DNA from: Pipra filicauda
Taxonomy: Eukaryota; Chordata; Aves; Passeriformes; Pipridae
DNA: 64,000 nt
Direction: 5' to 3'
NCBI RefSeq assembly: GCF_003945595.2
Contig: NW_024104368.1
Location: 762,125 to 826,124, forward strand
Shown in pieces: positions 38,272 to 50,735 of the stretch (position 1 is its first letter; each line of letters starts with the position of its first letter). A program made the translations under genes and the position numbers. The notes beneath the pieces were generated by a model. It had not been told where the DNA came from. It did not search any database and worked only from the letters and a program-made list of their open reading frames with translations.

Positions 38272-41200
38272 TGAGAATAAACAAGGAAGACACTATCTGC
38301 CACAGGATCATGGAAATGCAGTGGGAAATGCCTGTCCTCTCTAGTGTGCCTTAGCCCTCTGCACTAAATAAAGCCATATTTCAATATCCTGCTATAGACA
38401 TAAATGCTCAGTATCATTGCATCTTTAGAAGGATGTGTAATGATATATATTCACATGAAAACCTCTGAGTTCCTTGACTGCAAGGAGGTTTATAGCTTGC
38501 AAGTGTGGTACTATTATACACTGCATGTCATGCCAGGATACACGAGTTTGAAGTGTTGCTATCAGGCTCATCTAGCCTAACATATTGGCCCTTAATCTGG
38601 TTCCCCTATGAGGAGCCCTACTATCATGTCCACATGTAATCAGACCTGTGCAGCTGCCTACATGTTCTTATTAATTGGATTGAAGTTAATCACAGTAGGA
38701 TTAATTTGAAGAGATCAAGGAAACAGAGTGATATTTTGTGGAAAGCAGATGGTTTCTTCTGGATGGAATAAAGCTCTGAAAGCCATAAGAGGTGTTTAAC
38801 TTCTCAGGTTTACCAAGATTAAAAGCTCAGGGATTCTGTAACTTCACTATAATATATTTAATCACATTTATGCCATGTCAATGAAAGAAACCTTTGGAAA
38901 CTTTTGTGGTTTTCAAAAGGAAGTGGTTTACTGACAGATAGCAGCATCTGATGATCATCCAGCACTCTGAAGGGAGGAATGAAAACATATGTCCAATTAT
39001 TCCCAAGAAAACAAAAGCTAAGCAGTGCTGTTTTCATGAGAACCAAGAGCATTCTGCCTCTCCAAAATGGCATAACATGTCATTGTTAAAAATTAAGCAT
39101 AATAAATAGCCTGGCAGTTCAGCACTGACTTGTGATTTCAGCTGTATCCTTTTTGCCCTCCAAAGAGAATTTTTTGTAAAGGAATCCAGTATCAAAGCTC
39201 AGAGTAAGTACACATTAGGTAACTAAAATTCAATCACCTAAAACCTTGGACACATCTGAAAATCTGGACTTTAAAAAGTTACAACAAACTTAAAGAATCA
39301 TTTCATTAACAAGCTGCAATTCTTTTTCCATGTCTTATATATGTATGTAAAACACATTTGCCCGTTCTCATGCTCAAATGACCACAAATATCCTGATTTC
39401 TCTACAAATCAGACCTTGCTGCTGAAGTACCATACTTTATATATGACATACATGTTAAGCAGGAAAGAAGCATGTCACTACAGTGAGGATGTAAGCTAGA
39501 TGAAACTGAGCCAGGAATAACAAGAGCAGGTCTGCAAAGCAAGGCAAATGGCAGTCTGGGGAACACACATGCAGGGTAACGTTGATGTGTCCCTCAAACT
39601 TCAGAAAGGAGAAAGTTTTCCAAACTTGATGGGTAGATACAAGAACCTTTGGTCTTCAACCACGAAAAAAGGCACCTAGAGCTCACTTGCTCTCTCTGTC
39701 ATCACTGATTTCACAATTCTAGTGTAAACAAAGGCATTTCACTCCCACACAGGGTCAAAAAAAGAAAGAAAAGCTCAAGCAACCTCGCTGTAATTGCAAA
39801 ACAAGAAAGTGCATTATCCAGGCTTGCACAATTCCTTTTCACAATAAATCTTCCAAGGTTATGCAAGTGGGATTGCCATGTACAGAACTGGGACCAGCTA
39901 AGGCAGGACTAATGAAAAAGTCTGCACAGAGATGCTAGATTTTATAATTTTTCTGTGCAAAAACTATCCCAAAGCTGACCAACCAATTAAATTCTGCCCA
40001 CAGATTTTCTCTTCTACTGATTTTAGGGCAAAACACCCTAAAATGTGGTTTTATAGCACCACATTTCTATTTCATTTCTAAGAGCACTGAACAGCAATGA
40101 TTACTGAGCTAGGTTCGCCCTTTGAAAAGAGACTCTTGACTTATTTGAGAAGTCTGCCCACTCTAATTATATTCAATTGTCTTGTGTAGGGATTTTAAAA
40201 GACATACATCACTAATATTAGCAGGGTCAGAATACCATTAGGGTGAAATACATTCTTTCATCCAAAACTTCTAATCAGACCTTCTATATGATGCAAGAAA
40301 CTTTCTTAGAAATGTGTCCCTACAGCCTCCACTATCATAGCAGATAAGAGCTTCACAAACAGCCACAAGTTTACTTTCAGGAAAAAAAAAAAAAGTATGA
40401 AGTCAGTATTCCCTATTTAGAGCTGAGGAACATAGAAATTAAACACCAGAGCAGATCCTCACCTCTTTTTGTGCCTGTAAAAATAGAAGCAGGTGGAAGA
40501 ACAACAGGCTTAGGAAAAGGGAAAGCCATCGGTAGAGAAGGTGGCACAGTATTAAGACCACAAGGCTACTTCTGTATGCCCACAGGCTTGCTGTGCATAC
40601 CCTACTTACAACTACATACAACTTTACACAGAGAAGGCTATAAGAAGAATGAAATCCATTAAGATGTATTTTAATCTGCTTTAAATATAACATAACTATT
40701 CATTTGCTATAAGCATGTCTCATTTAAACCCCGGGGTCTAGTTCTCCTCCCATTATATGCATTTATTAAACATTTCATAATCTGCTAGTGCTGAGAGGCA
40801 ATTTAGGGCAGGACCTCATAGTGATTACCACTTAGTGCAAAGGAGCTTATTACTTTACACCCACACTCCCAAGTAGTCACTAGAGATATGCCAGAATTTA
40901 TATCTGCTGAAAGTAAAGCTTAGTTATGGATATTAATAGATACACAATCATATTTTCCAGTTGGATTTACGTAACTACAAACTTGTCCTATTGTAAAGTT
41001 TTGATTTTCATCATGTAATTAAAGGTGATATACATGAAGCTGAAGGTAATAACATTGTATATATTACCCTTTTGACAGACTAGAAGATATGCTGCTAATA
41101 GCTAAGTATATTTACTCCACAATTGTTATAAATCCTGTAGGAAAACCTTTGGTTATATTACTGTATAATTACAAATATGAAAAAGAATAATTAGGTGGTT

Positions 41201-42514
41201 ACCTTGTAACTAAAACATAATTACACAGCGAGTATAGCGATCACTTTGGTTTTAACCCCCAAACGACAGCCTTTCTACTCACAGTGCACAGCTTATTTAA
41301 TTTGGGGTACTAGGATCAGCAGCTAAAAAATTATGTACTTCCAGTTGTCCTTGGATACAAACACCTAGTTCAACTAAAAGCAAAAATCATGTCACCCCCA
41401 CCTCCTCTTGTCCTGCAAGACTGCAAGCTTGCTGGAACATAGTGTAGTATAGTATATACCTACACAGCTCACTCTGCATTGCTTAAAAGCTGAGGACTGT
41501 GTAAACTGGCAGTGAAAATTTCCTGGAATGGTACTTTTATGTATTTATGGTTTCTTCTAAAACTGTGACCTACAAAATGTACCATTCCTTGTGAGTATTA
41601 ATTGAAACAAACTGGAGCTGTTACTGATGATGGTAGTAGAGAGGCTTTCTCAGCAGATATGCCCCTAGTCAAGCTGCAAGAGCTCTCAGAGGATGATGAA
41701 AGAGTTAATTAGAAAAGAAGGATCAGAGCGAAAAAAATAAGTAGAGTACAAATGAATGATTAGGGGAGAAAACGAGAGATCAATTTTATAAAGGGAATTG
41801 TATTCAAATGCCAACTTCATCCAGCTGTCTGCATAATTCATGTAATACCTCTAGCACATATGTGTCACTTGATATCTGTACCTGTTTGAGGACATTAATA
41901 ACAAACCAGAAAAGTCAGTTATTGTATTAAATAAAAAGATTGGATAGATAATGAACATAACTGGTACTTAGCAGGAAGAACATTAACTCTGACGCCAAGA
42001 CACCATAGACATAGGTGGATGGAGAATCTGACCTTCATTCTGTATCAGAAACAAGCGGTGTCATTTTAGAGAATGTTATTTTACAGTGAAAAATTGAAAC
42101 TGGTCCAATATAGCCTCTGGGCAAATTTTTTGCATAATTTCAGTTTTAGAAAATAAAGATTAAACTAATTTGAAATGAATAACTTTTCAAAGTTGATTTT
42201 CATGAGAAAAAAATCAAAGTACTTCCAAAAATGAAGTACCTTCATAATGTGAGAATTAGGCATTGGTTGCTGTCATAAAAAAATAAAAAAATGAAAATGT
42301 TCTTTTGATTTCTCAGAAGCTGTAAAAAAACCTTCATACTGAAAAAAAAAAAAATCCCACTGAAGTCAATGAGCATTAAGTCACACCTTTTGGCACAGTC
42401 CTTGCACACGAAGTCCTTCTATGTCTGTAGATGAGAAAAGTAAAGATTGTCTCTATGATATTGCCAGCTTCTCACTAACCATAACACACCCATTTCATTT
42501 GTCAAATACATAAG
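38272..42514. other. No gene seen; very AT-rich
   Basis: Only a possible SINE remnant (40402) and A-runs (40382, 42343). The segment 40950-41230 is rich in TAATTA/TAATTG-type words and repeat-free, a weaker version of the motif-dense blocks. Confidence 0.65.
40402..40447 (-). repeat. Possible MIR-type SINE fragment, inverted
   Basis: CAGTATTCCCTATTTAGAGC followed by TGAGGAACATAGAAATTAAA resembles the antisense MIR core 'attatccccattttacagatgaggaaactgaggcacagag'. Only about 45 bases are comparable. An A-tract (about 40382-40394) lies directly to the left. Chance similarity is a real alternative. Confidence 0.3.
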
Positions 42515-43629
42515 CTAAGGTGGTTGGTAGCTACAAGTAGTGTCAGCCCCTGAGTTGCCTATACTGTCTGCAGCTTGGGCATTGGACACACGGCCTGGAT
42601 ACCCTGAGATGTGCCAGCCAGGGCTTACACCTACTGTTCTCACTGGGTGCAGTTTGTCCTCCAGCACCCCAAACTGCTCATCAATGCTCATCACTTGAAC
42701 ACACAAGGTAAAAACTAGCTCAATTATGTGTTGCATTGTATGTGGTTTCAGCATGGGTGGTTCTAAGTTGACAGACTTGGGGTTTCCTTTGCTGGAGACT
42801 GAATCCTTTTCCCCCAAAGGCAAAAAATACTTGTTGTAATCTGCCTCCTTAGCAAGCACAAGGACAACCAAACTTTGTATCCCCTTCCAGTCCCTTTCCC
42901 ATCTGCCTCCATGGGTCCTATGTTGAGGATCTTGCAGTGTACATAATTCCCATTTCTCCCTGTTGCATTTACCGGCTCAGTCAGGGAATACTCGGAGGCA
43001 GGTGTGCTTCAGAGATCTCTCTACTTCTGCTCATCTGCTTGTATACTTTGCCATGTCTCCTGTCCCCTGTATGATGAGTACCAGGATCTCTGTACATGAG
43101 CAAATACAATAAGACAGCGTAAGAACATTTAGTAGTCAGTTTTGCATGCTGCAACCAGTTGCTTCTCCTTGATTGCTCCTTTTGTGTTAAGAGCTTGTCC
43201 TTCACACATTTTCAACAGCACAGAAATTCTGCAGCTAATCAGTGTGCTAATGAAATAGTTGTTCTGTTAATAAAAATTTTTAGAAACTGGCAAAGAAAGA
43301 GGCAGCTTTACAAATGAGTCCTTCTCTTCAGCTAGAGCTCCCATTCAACTCAAGTGCCACAAAACAGCACTTCAGCAGTGCTTAAGCTTTACTACTTCAA
43401 CAGTTCATTTCTTTCTCCCCAGGATCATAAACCAATTAGAAATGTTAGAGGAATTTACCAAGAACAACCAAGTCAGTCCTATGGTTATTACTATAATAAA
43501 GTCACCTGAAGACGGCAAGCCTCAGCTGAGAATGGAGCCTACTGAGTCGTGGGCTGCACAGACCCCTAACAAGGGTCCCCACTTCTGACACTGACAGTCC
43601 ATGCTTTATGGGGACTCACCTGTGCATGG
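42515..43629. other. Less AT-rich unassigned block with 118-codon minus frame
   Basis: The minus strand has an open frame at 42515-42871 (M-V-V-L-V-L-A-K-E-A-D-Y start, many D/E/K/P/G residues). The surrounding kilobase is less AT-rich than its neighbours and leads into the minisatellite at 43630. No retroviral or LINE motif was recognised. It might be a decayed, unfamiliar interspersed element. Confidence 0.3.
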
Positions 43630-43731
43630 CAGTGCTGACAACAGAGTCCCCCAGTGCTGACAACAGAGTCCCCCATGCAATCCCCCATTGCAGTGCTGAC
43701 AACAGAGTCCCCCCAGAGTCCCCCATGCAGT
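43630..43731. repeat. Minisatellite, about 23-bp unit
   Basis: Three near-identical copies of a unit made of CAGTGCTGACAACAGAGTCC plus a short C run start at 43630, 43652 and 43691. The first two are directly adjacent. The third follows a C-rich spacer (ATGCAATCCCCCATTG), and partial units (AGAGTCCCCC, ATGCAGTGCAG) follow it. The array falls inside a 95-codon plus-strand open frame whose peptide repeats S-A-D-N-R-V-P. That periodicity comes from the DNA repeat and is not evidence of a gene. Low copy number with small unit changes suggests replication slippage or unequal exchange. Confidence 0.9.
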
Positions 43732-44007
43732 GCAGTCAGCTCACACAGAGGCTCTCAGAGCCCATCCAAGCAGCGCTGGAGATGCAGTCCCCCTTGGTGA
43801 GGTACTGGTCATTTCAGTCTTCCAAGCAGAAACTGGAAAGCTTCAAGCAATTTGTATTGGTGTTGACACCAAAGTCATCACAGCGACAGGTCTGAGGCAG
43901 CAAAGACAACAAGGGAAAAATGAAATTGAAGAATATGCATTTGCACCGTGACTGCAAAGAGCCTGGCGATTCCCTGAAGAAATGAGGCTCCAGAGATGGG
44001 AATTCCT

Positions 44008-44060
44008 CTCTTGTCTACAGATGAGAAAATTATTTAGGCGAATATCACAGCTGCACAAAC
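44008..44060 (-). repeat. Possible MIR-type SINE fragment, inverted
   Basis: TCTTGTCTACAGATGAGAAA followed by ATTATTTAGGCGAATATCAC and AGCTGCACA recalls antisense MIR ('tttacagatgaggaaactgaggc ... gtcacacagct'). The match is short and gapped. Confidence 0.3.
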
Positions 44061-44267
44061 CCCAGCATCTTAATATTTAAAAACACCAGGGAGTAAGGGA
44101 GAAGAAAAAAGAAGGATGGAAACCTGGGAAATGAAAAGATCAAGTAACAGCAGGGAAAAAAAACAGCAGGTGAAGGCAGCAGAAAAGCCAGCAATGAGTT
44201 TATGATAAAGCGAATGATCAGTGTTTCTCCCTTTATTTTTTAAGGTGATGGTTTAAAATGTGTTGCC

Positions 44268-44334
44268 TGGTTGTTGGTTGGTTTGTTTTTTTGGTTGGTT
44301 TGGGGTTTTGCTTTTTTATTTGTTTGGTTTTTTA
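44268..44334. repeat. T/G-only low-complexity tract
   Basis: About 65 bases made almost only of T and G in the pattern GGTTGGTTTGTTTTTTTGGT. The 74-codon open frame that starts in it (W/F/L/V-rich) is an artefact of this composition. Similar tracts lie at 8117-8155 and 46836-46897. The complementary A/C form lies at 35790-35880. Confidence 0.85.
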
Positions 44335-47300
44335 TCCCGGCTTTTTACATGACAAGTTGTCAACACACTGGTAAGAAGTTTTGCCAAAAGCTAGGAAATT
44401 CCTCACATCTTGCTGCCCTTGACACTAGAGACGCCCTGATCACTGTCAGAAAAGCCCATCTTTATCTCAGCTGCAGTGAAATTTCTGTCTGCTAGAGGAC
44501 TTGGCCAGGACATTCAGGCCACCTGGACAGCAAGGTTTGCTGAGACTTTGACATGCATGGTATGTCAACCTCAGACAGCATGTCCGTGGGACTGGGGAAA
44601 TCCTACTTCCAGCCTGACTCCTTTGACAGCTACTCATGAAGCATTTGGTAATCAAGGGACTACATGTCCTACCAAAGTCCTTTGGAAAAGAAAAACCGAA
44701 TTTGTACTCGGTATTATTTCAGATGTGGAATTATAAGCTGGTTTTGTGCAGTATTAAGTAAATAGTTAAGAACAAAGCACTTTTTAACAAAAAGAGGTAG
44801 TGAGATACCCATGGATTAGTTTTGCACTTCAGCAAGCCTCATAGAATTGTCTAAAATATCTCACAATTCTCAGGATGTAGCTTTTTCTTTTCAATGAGCC
44901 TGTCACCTCCTGTCAGCATCCCCTCTGCCTTCCTTCATCCTCTTAATTAGTGACTGCGAGCTCTGCCTTTGTTCTCTCTATTTGGCTTTAAGCTAGAGAA
45001 ATTAAATCGAAGGAATCCTCCAGAAGGCTTTGTACCTGCACATGAAGGTGTCATAAATAGCTTGTTAATGATTTCAGAAGTGACTAATAAGTAGCTACAT
45101 TGGGTAACCTTTCAGCATGCTGAATAATTTGATAAAAACTTAATCATTTTAATGGAGGATAGTTTAGTACCAGTATGGAACAAGGCAAATTGAAACTCAT
45201 ACCAGCAGTGTCATTTTCTATGCCTCTACTATGGAGAGGCTTCTCCCCAGATGTCAGTACTGGGACAGAGCCAAGAATTAGGGGGGAATTAACTCAAGGG
45301 CCAAAGCCTAAGGCAGATGTTAGGACTAAACTCATTAAGTAGAAAACCCTGTAAATAAACCAATCCAGTCCAAATACTTCAGCTAAAAATAATTGTCATC
45401 TTCAAGGGATACTCCCATATCTAATAAGTCCAATAAAAATTAATTCTTCAATTTTCTGCACCTATACTGTCATTACAATCTCATTTCTAATCTCTATTTT
45501 CTTGCAGCAGGTTCAACATCATAGTAGAGCACTGGAAAGTTATCAAATACTTTATCTTCTAGCTGTTCCTGCCAATAAACCAAACACCTTTGGAACTCAA
45601 GCAATGGCAAGACCTTGATGTACTGTTCACGTCCAGGGCTACATCGGTCACTGCTGATTTTCAGAACTGAAGATTAAGGTAAAAATGTAATTAAACAAAT
45701 AATAAAAAATTAACAAAATTACTTGTTTGCAGAAGATACACCCCTACACCCACACTCTTCAAACACATTAATACCTCATGCCTAAAGGGAACATATGTAT
45801 TAACAGGAGTTTCAGATTTTGTGCCTTAATGGGGACTGAAAAATGTGCTACTGTGACTGGCCACATCCCAACATGGGATATAGTGAGACCGCATTTAAAC
45901 CAGTGTATAGTTCTAAACACTTCTGGCAGGAAAGTACCCAACATTAACTGTTAACTACTAATAAATTAGTCTGGCATTGACCTACAAATTTGGTAAGATT
46001 TTAGGATGCCCGTGTCTGAATGGAACTCTGTGTAGGAGTAACAGAAATACTCCACAAAGAATAAGCCTGCTGAGAGCTCTGTGCATGTATCATTATCAGA
46101 CATGACACTGTGAATAAAATAAAATGTTCTTATGACTAGTGACAAGAAATCAGAGCGCTTCTCTTTCCAGACAGGCCAAGGAAAGGGTTTTTTTTTTCAA
46201 CTACAACACTGCAGATTTCACAGTATCAGCAAGCATGTCACAAATCTTTACCCTGAACCAGACTGCTTGCTCTAAATCTGTCTAAGAATCTGTGACGAAA
46301 CACCTAATTTTTTCCTTTTGAAATGGTTACTCATTTGGAAATATCCTTGAAATTTTCTTCTATTCAAATATTTCAAATCTTATCCAAAACAACGTAGTTC
46401 AACATGGGCTGTGGTAAAACATATATGTCAGGGAGAATTTTGATAAAAAACATCTGAATGCTTCTTTCTTTGAGCATTTCCCACCCCCACCTTTTCTGTA
46501 TCTGGCAGGTCCCCCTGCCAAATCCCCAATTACCTTTTTTTCTCAGACCTAGACCTCAACTGGCTAATTTATCACCATAGTTGTGCAGCCATAGATCAGG
46601 GATGCTAGTCTCACAGCTAATAGCACAGTTGAGTTCCTGAATGTGTAATGGTTGAGGTGGCAGGAGTGAAAACAATGTGAAAGTCTTCATCTGGGAACTT
46701 GATCCAAAACTATCAAAATGAATGGCAGGACATTTCTGTGTTAAAATCTGGGGCATGGAATTATGTCCAACCCAAACATTAGCACCAAGAGAACACAAAG
46801 TGAAATAGTTTTTGGGGGGAGAGACAAAGCGTGATTTTTTTGTTTTGTTTGGGAGTTTTCTGTTTAAGTTTGTTGTGTTGGGGTTCTTTTATTTGCAGTA
46901 TGGTGTTAGAAACAAGATTTCAGTTTCATGCTTCAAATGAAAATATAAAAAACAGTGAGAAGGAAAATATTTGAGTTACAGCATGAAAATATCATAAGGG
47001 TTTGCTTTTGGTTTAATTTTATGGACTTGGAGTCCTATTTAATGGTCCCTTAGACTTGCACACTCAAAGGCCACTCACAACCTATTTACAAGGCATGATG
47101 CTGGGGTTCTTTTTCTACTTGGGAATGTGCTTGCTTTTCTATTTCTCCCCAAGTCATGTCTCACTAGCTTTGACTAACCTTCAACTCTGTAACTTAAATG
47201 CATCACATTTACGCTCTGGAGTGCTTTGTAAACCTTGATACCCACCTATAAATGGGAAAACATGACTCCACTATAGTTTCTTCCATTTGTAGGAAGATAA

Positions 47301-49075
47301 ATGTGTATGGCATCAATGTTTCTTGGCTCTCTGACAGCAGAGCCATCACCTCCTGATCTGAGGCAAGCTTTAATGATGAAAATCGGTAGTGCTTTCTGAC
47401 TTGGTACTCACAGAGAGGCATTAGTGAGACAGACCCCAAGTGCTTTTTGATTAGTGCATTTCTCCAGGCAAGAGTCTGATTGAGTAGTAATTTCCAGGCT
47501 GAAGCCCTTTGAACCAGTGGGGCATCCTTTACCCGTCAGAGTAAAGTCAGTGGCAACTGATTCCTTAACTTCAGTGGACTGAGACCTTTTAAAACTGTTT
47601 CACAGAAAGGATACCTACAATCAGGTTAAATATAACAAACACAAACCCGTGATACCCTAATTTTGACAAAATTTCTGATTAGCCCAAGACTTTTGCATCT
47701 TTACATCCTACTATACCTGTATTTTTTGTGAAAATAGAATTAGAAATCATATTACTAGGTTAATACTTACAAATAACAAATCTATGTTGCTACCCCTGAA
47801 AAAAAGTACATAGTTCAGATGAAGAAATTCTACTTTTTAAAGCATGCAATACAGGACCAAATCTACTACTTGAGGTCAATTTTACCAATTTTAAGAGACA
47901 TATAGTGCAGACTACATTTCTCTCATTTCACTAGGCATGATATACAGCTTATGCAGACTCTAGTAGAACGAGTTATTGGCTAATGTGTCTTGCAAAGGTA
48001 AAATCCCTATGGATTTCACTGAGAAGATGACAACTCTTTTGAAGAATTGTATTGCTGGTCCTTTGTACCAAGAAAGTAATTGAAATTGGAATCTCTGATA
48101 AACACACAAGTTTTTTCTCTGATAAAGGACCATGGTAAGAGAGGAGGCAAGATGTAAATGTTTTATTCTTCTTAGATTTTTTGTTGTATTTTTATTTATG
48201 CGTTCACTAAGGTCAAATGTATACTATGCAGAAGCCTTTACAAGCCTTTTTAACATATATTCCATACAGTTTCTAAAAGCCTGTATTACTTTCTTGCTTT
48301 GGTTTATGTACCAATGCTTTATAGTGTTTACTGGACACATTTCAAAACCAAAAATCTATGATTCTACTAAAAACATTTCTTCCATTTTTCTGTAAATAAC
48401 AGCAGCTTTAAACTTTCCTGTAACTGAATAAATCACTGCCAAATCCCAGAAGAAAAAATCAAACAAAAAGAAACCACAAAGCTAGGTCAAACTAAGTACT
48501 TATTACTTTCTGTAGAAAATAGAGACCAGATTGGGGTTTGTTCGTGCATGGGATTTTTTTTTTACACTAAAATAGATAACACAGAAAGAAATGCTTTTTG
48601 GCTTCAGATTTTTAAAATTCTGCCTTGAAAATGTAGCCACAAACCCGTCCCTCACAAAGCAATTTTATCTCACTTAAAATTTCATCTTTGATAGCAGTTG
48701 TCGATATATTCTGAGAGACTGCGTAAGTTAAAACCTGCTGAAAAAAATATTAAGAGAATAAAGTGAAATTTCTTGCTTTTGTGTCCTCCCAGCTTGACTG
48801 TATTACAGCATGGAGGTGCACTAGCTGTCACATGAGCCTGTATGTGCTGTGATGTGCTGTACAGATTCCTCCACTAATGAGAAGCAATGAGCACACTCCC
48901 ATGCCCTGCTGCATTTTACTCAGCCTTGCTTTGCAAGGATCTCTTCTCATCACTTCTCAGCAGGAATTTCTTTCTTTTGCAGAGGAAGATGGAGACAGCT
49001 TGGTGGGTGTTTGTCTGGGTATGGCTTCAGAAGTGTATCTTTGAAAGCTGTATGTTGCACAGAATAATAGCAAGC
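44335..49075. other. No gene seen; unique AT-rich DNA
   Basis: T/G tract at 46836 and several A/T runs only. Open frames are 87 codons or shorter. Confidence 0.7.
46836..46897. repeat. T/G-rich low-complexity tract
   Basis: A T-run with interspersed G (TTTTTTTGTTTTGTTTGGGA, later GTTTGTTGTGTTGGGGTTCT). It is the same class as the tracts at 8.1 and 44.3 kb. Confidence 0.7.
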
Positions 49076-49140
49076 TGCTTAGCCTCCCTGTCTCAGTTAC
49101 CCTCTAAAAGAGGAACTATAACACAGGGAGGTACAAAGGT
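49076..49140 (+). repeat. Probable MIR-type SINE fragment
   Basis: The stretch TAGCCTCCCTGTCTCAGTTA followed by CCCTCTAAAAGAGGAACTAT and AACACAGGGAGGTAC resembles the sense MIR segment 'cctctctgtgcctcagtttcctcatctgtaaaatggggataataatagtacctacc'. It is short and diverged, so it is placed with moderate confidence only. Confidence 0.45.
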
Positions 49141-49444
49141 AATTGTATAGAAAAAAAATTAAGAAAGCTTGAATGCTGGATAAAGAAGTCAAATAAATAT
49201 CACAGGCATGGAGAATAAAATATTTGAAGAAATAACATTCATGCTTGACTACATGGACAACTTGTGTAAGACTTCTCTCAGGTTTGAACAGTAACCGAAC
49301 CCCAATACCTTGAGAAAAGCATCTGGAAACTCAATCCTAATCTTCTGCTCTCATCACTAAACTTCAGCTTTTCTTTAATATCTGATTTCAGTAGATGACT
49401 TCACATGACACAATTATCCCTGTTTTGTTTTTTTCTCCTTAAAG

Positions 49445-49601
49445 TGAGAAAGCACCAAGGGACGCTACGGAAAGGATCCCCTCTGCCTTTCACGGATATT
49501 TGCCTCGAGCACAGGCTGCAGGCATATAATGAATCAGCTCTCCTCAAACAATTATACAGGACAGGACTTTGAGTTCTTGCTGAGAAAATTGCCTGGAATA
49601 G
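49445..49601 (+). other. Candidate exon, possibly untranslated
   Basis: A long pyrimidine tract (CCTGTTTTGTTTTTTTCTCC, TTAAAG) precedes 157 bases ending GGAATAG before the donor GTGAGC. The segment has more CpG than its surroundings (GGGACGCTACGG, TTCACGG, CCTCGAG). No frame is open across all of it. A frame open from the acceptor stops at 49570-49572. An ATG at 49529 opens a frame (M-N-Q-L-S-S-N-N-Y-T) that runs through the donor to 49711. It could be a 5'-UTR exon, a noncoding RNA exon or a pseudo-exon. Confidence 0.2.
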
Positions 49602-50088
49602 GTGAGCCCTGCCATCACTGCTCTTCTAGGGAGCACAAAATCCAGTTCTGTTTTCATAGCGAAGAAGACGTGCTAGCACTGCCTTGCCAGTCACCTGCTG
49701 CTGCTCCCTGAAATTTGCAGCTTCAAATGACTGATGAATAGACCCAAGAAGTTCACCCTTCCCCACTTCTCTGACTTGAAGAAGGGAGAGGCAGCCCAGA
49801 TAAAGGTCTAATGCTGCTTTGCTGCTAGTTCTGCAGGCAAAAACATTTTGTGACAGCTCTGGCACTTCAAGGTTGAACCACAGGCCCAGCACTCTCACTC
49901 TGAAAGAATTCAGCTCTGAGCTTCAACAAATTTTTGAATGAATTTGGAAGCATCAACAGATTTCAGGTTTGTACTTTGTCAGCTCCCCATTTTTGAGCTG
50001 ATACATAAGATGGCTTTTCTCAAAGATTCTCATGCTGCTAAGCAGCTCCCTGACTGTTTCTCCCCAGAGCCTGCTTCTGAATAGGAAG

Positions 50089-50114
50089 TAGGACAAATAT
50101 ATAGGACAAATATG
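50089..50114. repeat. 13-bp tandem duplication
   Basis: TAGGACAAATATA is followed directly by TAGGACAAATATG. This is a simple slippage-type duplication with no visible function. Confidence 0.75.
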
Positions 50115-50621
50115 AATTTTGCCACAGATGGAACACAAACAGGCTCAAAAAGACTTAGCTAGAGGCTTCTACAAAGGCTGTCATTGGAGATGTATGGGTG
50201 AGTGTAAAGGGTTAAAGCTGTGAAAGCTGAAGCCTGTTCCAGCATCAGCTGAGAGGTGTGTCATACAACTAATGGCATGGAAATACCGGAAAAATGGCTG
50301 AGCAAATGTTCTCTGGCAGACCTCACGGAGTAGTTTAAGATCTCGCTGCCCTGACTGGCTATAACACATCAGAGCTAACATACCTGAGTGGCTCATAGAA
50401 GCACTCCCAATTTGTTTTAGTGCATTTAAATAATTTGCAGCAGTGAAGCAGATCAGAAGTCTTGCACAGGTTTAGGAGACACCATGACTGTGAGTACAGG
50501 CATCCCTCCTGGAAAGATGAGGAAGGAAAAATAAGGAGCAGATAGTCGTACAACTTCAGAACTCCCAGCAGACCCACAGGAGCACCTTGTCTGGACCCTA
50601 AAACAACAGAGACAAATAGTT

Positions 50622-50735
50622 GTGCAGGGAGCTGGAGCATGTCCAAAGAAGGGCAAAAAAGCTGGTGAAGGGTCAAGAGCACAAGTGCTATGAGGAGCAG
50701 CTGAGGGAGCTGGGGCTGTTTAGCCTGAAGGAAAC
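50622..50735 (+). mobile_element. CR1 LINE internal fragment
   Basis: This short piece of CR1 is in sense orientation. It contains GGGAGCTGGAGCATGTCCAA, AGAAGGGCAAAAAAGCTGGT, GAAGGGTCAAGAGCACAAGT, then TATGAGGAGCAGCTGAGGGA and GCTGGGGCTGTTTAGCCTGA. This is a well-known CR1 block just upstream of the 3' UTR. Similarity stops abruptly after the GTTTAGCCTG block, so the usual 3' end is missing. The 155-codon minus-strand open frame covering this region (50359-50826) is antisense to the repeat and is not a gene. The fragment lies about 2.5 kb left of the larger CR1 copy and has the same orientation. It is probably a separate insertion, because the two cover different, only partly overlapping stretches of the element and are separated by unrelated DNA. 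Confidence 0.9.

Noticed and set aside
42515..42871. Endogenous retrovirus or LTR assignment of the 118-codon minus frame
   Set aside because: No protease, polymerase or envelope motif, no primer-binding site and no paired LTRs were visible.
43608..43895. Repeat-containing protein from the 95-codon frame
   Set aside because: The peptide repeat is produced by the minisatellite; no other coding evidence.
44271..44495. Membrane-protein-like frame rich in W, F, L and V
   Set aside because: The hydrophobic start is the translation of a T/G low-complexity tract.
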